This document shows positions 13,201 through 23,200 of a stretch of 64,000 nucleotides of DNA, in pieces; position 1 is the stretch's first letter, and every line of letters begins with the position of its first letter. Both the position numbers and the translations under genes were made by a program. This DNA comes from Macrostomum hystrix. Taxonomy: Eukaryota > Platyhelminthes > Macrostomidae. The stretch lies in contig CATNEN010000039.1 of NCBI GenBank assembly GCA_950097015.1, forward strand, positions 9,409,501 through 9,473,500, read 5' to 3'. Below the pieces are notes generated by a model. That model was not told the origin of the DNA. It worked only from the letters and a program-made list of their open reading frames with translations, and ran no database searches.

Positions 13201-16200
13201 ATAGACACTTCTGCTGATTAACACTTCCCGATTACATACACTTGTATGTTCACAAAGGTTCTGCAAGCTGAATCAATATATAGTTTTAAAGTTTATAAAC
13301 CCGATAGCCTGGGTAAACAAATCGCGGAAAATTAGTCTAGGGCCAAAAGGATGGGTTTTCGTGGCAGCCAGCGAGCGGAAATTCTCGCAAGCTAAAACGG
13401 GGTGAGTGATACATCTAGAGGATATATAATCTGTGATCTAACGCTTTGTATGCATCAACTTGTCTGATTATTAACAACAGGGGCTGTAGGGCCATAGACA
13501 TCAGGGGCTGAGTGTTTATCTCACAACACTATATGCACTTTAAGATGTTGGCTTAGCTACCTGTCCAGAAAGATAAACTACGAGTATCAGTGACCTTATT
13601 CGGACTTTCGATACAACACAACCAGATAAGGATAACCTTCGTAAATTATAATGTTCGTTGCCAAACTGCATAAATATTGTTTTCGTTTTTCCGTAGCTTT
13701 TGTTAGGAGTAATATCTAAACGAAGCCAACAATGCCAACAATGCCAACAATGGCCATTAGGTGCAGCTGCCGCTTCTTTTTGCTTCTCTCCCTTTCTCTC
13801 TCTCTCGCGAAATCTCCAGTTAAAAAATTCTTCCTACTTATTTAAGAAGAAATAAAGAAAACGAATTCCAGAAAGGTTTTCTCGACACGACACACAAAAT
13901 TAGCCCTGACAGCTAACCATTACTTGGGCAGAGAGCAAATGAACAAACTCATGGCGCGTGTGAGTCCTTTTTTGTCGAGAAAAAAATAGAAAATTGTACA
14001 GCTCTCAGTTGTGTACACATAACTCGAGGCGTGTAAAAGATCTATTTTGCGAGAAAAATGCCTTTAACTATGCTAACGCAATAGCAAGGCTTTCGCATTT
14101 CAAGCCAGTATAAATGTAGGTGTGCGCATGTGCGAAAGCATTACTCATTTTTTAGATCAGAAAAACTCAAATAAACTAATTATCTCTCTCTGTGGCACAG
14201 GCATGCAGATATGTAAACTGACTCGTGACACGATTAAGCGACTAACTCGCTGTCAATCATTCTGACCGAGTTTTTTCTAATCGTTTTCGATATTAACCGT
14301 GTTAAACACTTTTAAAGACTATATTAAAACCAAACTAATACTTTCGAACAAGTGCTGGCTCTCTCAACTACTCGCACGGACTAGTCAGATAGGGAATTAT
14401 GAGGCATTACCAGGACACATAACACTGATAACTTCCAGTTCGTTCAACCGATCTATAACAGTAGAAATATCTCATGGGTATTTCAAATACGCCCGTTTTT
14501 CTTTTTTCTCTATCTTCCAAAATGTTTAACCAATCGCTATGAAAATCCAGAACACGGGCTAGATTTTTTCGGTCTATGCGATGAAACAACTTCCAGAATA
14601 ACAAAACATCGGCATCGTCGAGATATTCAACGATTCTCTGGTCGGGGTGTATGTTGCAAAAGCCATTAATTTGGGCAGACTTTTTCGGCTCACCAAAGTT
14701 CGTCATGTCGGCTATTGTTGTTGGTTATATTTTAATGATATTGTTTAGCTTGTATTATTACATTATTCTACAAATATGGCTTCGCCACATAGGTTCATGC
14801 AGGGCATCCTTGTCCCCACCGTCCACCGGAACAACCCTTTATTCAACTATTTAAAATTGCACCTTCGACTTAGTGGGGCGAGCTGAATTTGCAATAGCTC
14901 ACTTAAGGCTACCTTAAATGGTCTCGCTGGAGTTTCACTTTAACATTCGGGAGAAAGCGTTGCATCCCTTTAATCTCCTCCGAAGGAGGAGTTAAGGATA
15001 GTTTCTCGTTAAAAAAACAGTCAGCCTTAGATAGGAGTTAAGAGCCCAGTAACAAGAAGAAGAATGAGCTTTAACAGCACAAGAAAGCCTTAAAGCTGGC
15101 TGCAGTCATTTCACAATAACAAACTGAAATAGTTTTCTAGCAGCTAAAAGCCAAGTTTGAATAATAAAAAGGCTGGGCAATGAAATAAAGAATTTCGAAT
15201 GAATGAGAGTAATTAAGGCTCGGAGGTTGATTTATAATAGAGAAAATCTGCGAAGATTAGACCATCGAGAAAAAATATGCACCTGGCTGGTCCAAGCAGG
15301 TAGAGTCTTCTCATTTAGTAACTAGACTAGAAGAAGAGTAGAAAGATAGAAATTCTTCACGCTTCGTAGAGACTTAAATAGTATTTTGAAGACGCAGAAA
15401 AATAACTCGAGAATGAAAACTATTTTTCTAACTACCGAGTTCAGTCTCTGTGCTTAATATACCCCTGTTTGCAACTCATCGCACTACTTATGAGTAGTCA
15501 TAATGCACACGACAAAACGTTTAACGATAGTAAGACAAAAGACCGTTCGAATTTTTTTAACCTTTGCAAGAGTTTTACACTTAAGCAGCAGTTTTAAAGA
15601 TTGAAGTTAGGCAGCTATAACCATATTGAACAATATTATTGAATACGAGCATCTACTCGAAGCATCTACTTATATCTACTAACGCACAGAACTTATTAGA
15701 CTGAATTTTTTCTATAAAATAATGACTGAATACAGGCTAAGGGTCAAATACAGCCTCTCTAATGGCCAAATACAGTCTTTCAAATGACTGAACGCAGCCT
15801 ATCTAATGGCCAAATGTAGCCTTTCTAATGACCAAAGATAGTCTCTCTAATTAATAAATGCAGCCTATCTAATTGTCAAATAGAGTTTCTCAAATGGCTA
15901 AATCCAATCTCACTTAACACAGCCTCTCTAATGGCCAAATACAGTCTACCTAATGACCAAATGTAGCCACTCTAATGACCAAATACAGTCTCTCAACAGC
16001 CTTTCTAAAATACAGCCTCTCTAATCCTAAAATAAAGTTTCTCCAACATTCTCACTAGTAGGTGTGAGTGTAATAAAATAGATTTCAGAACTATCAGAAC
16101 TTTAAGAACTTTTCAGAACTCACAGCAAGTCGGTAACTGACAACTCTTGGAGACAATCTGACAATTCGTTTGACCGCCACTAGAAAGCAAGAGTACAAAA

Positions 16201-19200
16201 TAATGATTAAGAGACACGCTAGCAGCAGTGCACCGGGCCATAGCACATGTACTTCTCGCGTGAATGGACTCGACATTGGGACAGGAGCTATATTATAAGA
16301 AACTAATCCTGCGTGTCCGCTTCATTTTAGATCACCTCGATCTAACGGAAACTGAGTTTTCTTCCTGTTTTGAATCTCATCAATAATTAGCTCTAAATAT
16401 AAACTACGTATATTCATATATGAATGTATACGCTCGTATTTTATAAACAGCGACCGCCATTTGGCAAGCGGGAAAGGAAAGGATAATATAATCTGGGGCT
16501 GCACAGTTGGTCCTGTACAGTTCAAGTGTGCGCTGTTAGTCGTACGCAGGTTTTTAGCCAAAAATTCTACGTATGAAAATTTCAGTCTAGTAGCTATATA
16601 GGAGAAGCAGAGGCACGCCTACAAGGCAGGAAATGACTCCTCAGAAAGATCAGGCGGCTTATAACACGCGGCAGAAGCCCTTATCTAGCGCACTTTCTCG
16701 CTGTCTCTTTACATACTCGTCCCTCGTCCCTAAAAGCAGCAATGAGCTGTGTCGACAATTCTTTCAAAATAGCCTAGTTGGGACAGAACAGTGAAAAAAA
16801 TGTTTATTAGTCTAAATAACTTTTACAAAACACATATATGAGCAGCTATCAATTGCACACTCAGAAAGGACTGAGGCTATTTTGAGTTGTACAGCTAGGA
16901 GCACACAGAAAAAGACAAGTCGGTCGTTTTAGCAATGCTTTTAACGGGAGTTCCTATGGCTAGCCTATGTGTAACTCATTGGTTAGTGACTTTGGGCTTC
17001 TGTTCAAGAGGTCAGGAGTTCGAATCGTTTAAGTTGCAACCCATTGGTTAGTGACTTTGGGTTTCTGTTCAAGAGGTCAGGAGTTCGAATCGCTTAAGTT
17101 GCAACCCATTGGTTAGTGACTTTGGGCTTCTGTTCAAGAGGTCAGGAGTTCGAATCGCTTAAGTTGCAACCCATTGGTTAGTGACTTTGGGCTTCTGTTC
17201 AAGAGGTCAGGAGTTCGAATCGTTTAAGTTGCAACCCATTGGTTAGTGACTTTGGGTTTCTGATCGAGAGATCAGGAGTTCGAATCTCTTAAGATGAGAC
17301 CCATTGGTTAGTCACTTCGGACTTCTGATAGAGAGCTTAGGAGTTCGAATCTCTTGGGGTTTCCGAGCTGAGAAGTTGATACCGGCATTTGTTTGAGTAG
17401 AAATTTGATTGGGTATGCGTCGACCTCTACAGTCCACGGACTGAACAGCTGTACACAGCCTTTGAATGCGGCAGCTAGTCAGCCTACACCTGTAGATTCT
17501 AAATCTCTCCAGATTCTAAATCTAGAGCACTTCTCTGGCTGAATGGAAATCGATATTTAGAAAATTAAAAGGCAAAATGCTAGTTGCTGACCCTGTGGCC
17601 AAGTACGCCATCTCCAGCAGCCTCTGGCTCGCCTCCCTACCACGCCAGGCCTCCCCAGGAAGTGCGGAGTGAAAAACCCGAAGCAGTCAATAGTGGACAA
17701 ATTAAAACAATTAGAACAAGGACTGGCTAATGTACCAGCCCAGATTCCACTAAAATCTAAACAGACAGAGGTAAATGTACACTAATTAAATATATGAGTC
17801 AGCATAAAACTTTTCTTATTTCTAGCATTTTGCATATTTTTCAACTGAAAGGGCATACTAGTTGTACCTTAGAAAAGTAAAAAATATACCTTACATTTCT
17901 CTTATTTCTAATTTCTTAATCAAACGATATTATCAAATTACACTACTTACGCTCGCACAGTAGCAAGTTATTATTCCGCCCGTCGATTTCAACGCAAGCG
18001 GTAAAAAAATTCTAAATAAACAAAAAGTTCCATTCAGAGAAATAATTACAACTAATTTTCTATGACTTCTGGTAGTCACAATTCCTGGCGTTTATAACTA
18101 GCAGCTCGAGCCGACCCATTAGCATTCCAGTCAGATTTGGCAACAAATATCATCGACAAAGTGCCGTCAATGAATTAGCATAACTTACGAGCGTAAAAGT
18201 GCATAAGTACAGTGACATCACGTGACACCAAATTATAAATAGCATATTAAACGTGAGACCTATCGGAATGGATTGATCTGCTAATTTATGTCAATAAAAA
18301 TTTTATCAGGGACAACTAAATAGTTACTGTCATTAAATGTTGAGTTTCATTATCTCTTTTGCAATTAATCTTTCCGGCGTCTCATCTCTGCCGTGTCTCA
18401 TCTCTGCCCTGTCTCATCTCTGCCGTGTCTCATCTCTGCTGCGTCTCATCTCTGCCGTGTCTCATCTCTGCCCTGTCTCATCTCTGCCGTGTCTCATCTC
18501 TGCTGCGTCTCATCTCTGCCGTGTCTCATCTCTGCCGTGTCTCATCTCTGCTGCGTCTCATCTCTGCCGTGTCTCATCTCTGCCGTGTCTCATCTCTGCT
18601 GCGTCTCATCTCTGCCGTGTCTCATCTCTGCTGCGTCTCATCTCTGCCGTGTCTCATCTCTGCTGCGTCTCATCTCTGCTGCGTCTCATCTCTGCCGTGT
18701 CTCATCTCTGCTGCGTCTCATCTCTGCCGTGTCTCATCTCTGCTGTGTCTCATCTCTGCCGTGTCTCATCTCTGCTGCGTCTCATCTCTGCCGTGTCTCA
18801 TCTCTGCTGCGTCTCATCTCTGCCGTGTCTCATCTCTGCTGCGTCTCATCTCTGCTGCGTCTCATCTCTGCCGTGTCTCATCTCTGCTGCGTCTCATCTC
18901 TGCCCTGTCTCATCTCTGCTGCGTCTCATCTCTGCCGTGTCTCATCTCTGCCCTGTCTCATCTCTCCCGTGTCTCATCTCTGCCGTGTCTCATCTCTGCC
19001 GTGTCTCATCTCTGCCGTGTCTCATCTCTGCCCTGTCTCATCTCTCCCGTGTCTCATCTCTGCCGTGTCTCATCTCTGCCGTGTCTCATCTCTGCCGTGT
19101 CTCATCTCTCCCTTGTCTCATCTCTGCCGTGTCTCATCTCTGCCGTGTCTCATCTCTGCCGTGTCTCATCTCTGCCGTGTCTCATCTCTGCCCTGTCTCA

Positions 19201-20080
19201 TCTCTGCCCTGTCTCATCTCTCCCGTGTCTCATCTCTGCCGTGTCTTATCTCTGCTGCGTCTCATCTCTGCCGTGTCTCATCTCTGCCGTGTCTCATCTC
19301 TGCCGTGTCTCATCTCTGCCCTGTCTCATCTCTGCCCTGTCTCATCTCTCCCGTGTCTCATCTCTGCCGTGTCTTATCTCTGCTGCGTCTCATCTCTGCC
19401 GTGTCTCATCTCTGCCGTGTCTCATCTACGCCCACGTCCTATCTCACTCTATGTCTTATCTCACCCGATGTCTCTTCTCACTGTCCTATTTGGCGGCTAA
19501 ACTACCAAATTAGAAATACACTCGTAAACTATTTGTATTCGATTCAGTCTAAAGTCTGAACCTTCTATACTACTAGCTATCTTATAAAACCTTACATAGT
19601 AAAGCAGTCTACACTCTACAGTAATGCACTTTAAGCCATTATTCTATTATTAGAGCTTTAGGAAATACAATATTTGTGGGAGAGAGAGGATGGCCGCGAG
19701 AAACGGAGAGAGATAGAGAATTCCCTGAAATGAGAGGCTGGACAGTGTGAGATAGGCAGGAATAGGCAGTTTGATTTCGCACTGAATGCTACTTAGGGCA
19801 AACTACGTATAATGCATTATGCGAGTACTAAGAATATAACTATACATCCGGTAGCTGCTACTAAGCTGTACAACTAGATTAATGTGCGTGTCCAACAGCC
19901 AATTAAATATTCGATCGATAATTCAAAAGTCAAACTGCGCGAAACTTTAAACAAAATCGTTATGGCATGAGTACAACATGCGACAAATATGCAACAGGAA
20001 TGAAATTTAAACTTTTACACTGAGCCTTATTTGCCTCCTTCTTTAAGCAAGATTTAGTTTTTTATTTATTTTCCTGTTGT

Positions 20081-20118
<38 letters not shown>

Positions 20119-20150
20119 GCTGTTGTTGTTGTTGTTGTTGTTGTTGTTGC

Positions 20151-20181
<31 letters not shown>

Positions 20182-20198
20182 GCTGTTGTTGTTGTTGC

Positions 20199-20229
<31 letters not shown>

Positions 20230-23200
20230 GCTGTTGTTGTTGCTGTTGTTGTTGTTGTTGTTTTAGTTTTTTCATTGTTGATATTATTAATAATATCGTT
20301 ATTGTTCCTGTTCTTGCTGTTGACATACCCTTTCAGGCATTAATAGCATTTAAAAATTAAATCACAGTGTCGAAAGTAATCATAAATAATTACTTTTTAT
20401 TCGTTTTTTATCGTTTAAAAAAACAAAATTATAGCGCGCACATTACCCATATCTTAAACGAAATCAAATTAAACGAAAATTTCCAATCACCTGTCTGGTT
20501 AATTTTAATTTGAAATAAATCAATCAATCAATAGTATTATAAGCTTATCGTGTAAACTAAACGTAAACTTACTCCTCCGATATTCGCCGACCGGCGCTGA
20601 ATTCTAACGCGCTATGGAATAAAAACATGGAATAAAACAGTGACATCCATGACATTGTACAACATTCATGTTGGATTCAGTCTCATTAATATTTACAGGA
20701 GGGCTGTGGTGGAGGCACTGCTACATATTTTGGTGACAGTAGGAGGTAATTCTGTACATCTGCCCTGACTTTCTCATCGTCAGGCAGTGTACACTCTCAC
20801 TGTGCTTTGGAGGTTGGCCCTCAAGGGCGTAAATTGCACGACAAGCCCCCAAGCCTTCTCTCCGCGGCTGCGCCCAAGTTAATATGGCTTCGCCGCGGAA
20901 TCGAGCTTTGGGACCTTGGTGCGAGGGGCAAACGCGCTAGACCGCTCTGGCACTCATTATGGTAAAAATACGACAAAAATAGGAGGGTGTCGTTGCTTAA
21001 CGAGGATATAATTTAAAATTCCAATATAAAATTAAAATACTTTATTGGTTTCCTTATGTAAGATACAATAGAGTAATGCAACAGGCAGAGTTACAACAGA
21101 AACACATAATCTATTTTTATTGTACAAAAATATAAATTTAAAGAGATGATAACGTGTGAATTGATTAGTCTAAGTAAGGAAAATACTAAGATAGAAAAGA
21201 AAACGGATTGCCACAGAAATGTAGAAATTGAAGACAGCCAAACTTTACTTAGCAAATCATATTTTGAAGGCCCATTTAAATAAAATTGCAGTGCCTTAGT
21301 TCAGTAATTGAACTAGCAATTGCGAGGGCACTAAATAGACACTGGGGGACAGTCAACACACTGAGACGATTCTGCCCGTTACGCTGGCCTAGCCGCGGAT
21401 TCGAGCCCAGGTACTCTAGTAAGAGAGTCTATTCGTCACCCAAAGCCCAGGCTTGTTTTGTATAAAAAATACGTTAATGAAAATCTATCACACAAATTCA
21501 AGGTTTACCGGACTATCAGCGTTGTGAATCTCAATACCGCGAACAACCTGTCATTTTTTGTGCAGCAAAAATCGTCAATTAATTATTCTATTTTCTTTAT
21601 AAAATCTTTTTGTGGAACTTTTTAATGTCGCTTCTTTTGTAACAATCCAATTTTACATACCTGATAGTGCAGAATAATCACCCACACTAATCCTAGTGTG
21701 AGTTTGGGATTTCCGTCCACAATGTCATCCGGTCGAATGTTGACAATGCGAGCCTGCGGTGTCATATAGGGACATATAGTAAAACTCCTGAGTGATAGAA
21801 AATAGAGCGAATTCAACACAAGTTAACAATTCATACCCCATCGAATTGAAGAAACTGGAGGCCGATTTCAACATTTTGCAGGTGATGAAATCGTAACTGG
21901 CCACGCTCGATCGGCAGCACGTGGCCCGACAGAATCTCCAACAGGGAGATAAGGACGGAGCCGCAGCGCAGATCTTGGAATAGATCCGCCACTCTGATGG
22001 ATTTCTGTAAATGTTGCATTGTGTTGGTTTCATTGCGCGGCGCATTCAAAAGCTATGTTCAACCTGTTCAGTCCATGGACCGGGGAGGGGATGGGCAAAA
22101 GCATCAGCTGGGATAATTGAGGGTGGGTGTGGCGTCCCCACCAGTCCATAGACGGAACAGCCGTGCCGTCTATTTGGCTGTGCTGTCGGCTGCACATCTG
22201 GCCCGACTGGGGCAGGTGTAATCAATTAGCATTATTTATTTATTTTTACAAAGAAAAAACCGATTTAAAACTAAACTAAATTTGAACTATGCTTACATTT
22301 TTCTCTAGACTAGAAATAGGAACAAGAAATGGATACACACAGGCAGCAAGCTTGGCCCAGATTAAAACGGGTCACTTACTCGTCTGAGCTGCTGATTCAC
22401 CCATTTGGTAAAAGTTCGCTTCTGAATATTGTCGCGAGCATCTGAAAAATTAAGAGCAAACTCAATGAAGACTGAATTGCAATCAAAGAGATGTATCTGT
22501 TATATATAATTATGCGGGCAATGATAGTTAGACTATCGATTTGAAATCGCATTGAAATACGTTATTCTCGGTAAAAAAACGGATAAACACTCGATGCACA
22601 AGTGAGAACACAATATAAAGCAACAGTTTGTCTTTTAAAATTTTATTGCGAAACGAAATCGAATTTATTGTTATGTTAACACATTTGTCATTGGGCAGGT
22701 TAATTATTGAACTGTGATGGACCAAAATGGTCATTAAGAACTTCTCAAACAATACAATCAATAATAAACAATCACTTATTGGTGTTGAAAGAAGTTAAGA
22801 AAAAAGACATGTGCATTATGCGTTCTGAAATTATGCATTGTTATTGTGGCACTTTAAAGTTTATAATAATTAATTCTCAAAAATTAGTTAGAACACTGAT
22901 ATAACCCACATAAATATGTACTTAAATAAGAGAATGCAACACTTTAACTGTGATGGACACCGGCCTACGAATTTCTTATTAGCCCATAAGAGTTGACTTG
23001 TAGCTACGAGTATTTATAGAAAATATCTAGCCTTCAAGTTTGACGATAGGGTCAGAGTTTTTGTATTTATAGAAAAGCCTGCATGGGACGAGCGTGGCGT
23101 GACTAAACAGCCAATTAAATTTCCACGGCAGGATGGAGTTGCTACTATTTTTAGAAAAGCCTGCAGGGGACGAGCGTGGCGTGACTAAACAGCCAATTAA

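Noticed and set aside
14407-14706. 99-codon minus-strand ORF in the spectraplakin intron
   Set aside because: No family motif and AT-rich codon use unlike neighbouring exons; probably chance or an old element.
18337-19559. Three overlapping Cys/Ser/Leu-rich long ORFs
   Set aside because: They are all translations of one 16-bp satellite in three frames; a repeat length not divisible by 3 explains them.
20066-20343. Poly-Gln, poly-Leu and poly-Val ORFs
   Set aside because: Products of the TTG/CAA microsatellite in an intron, with no unique coding sequence on either side.
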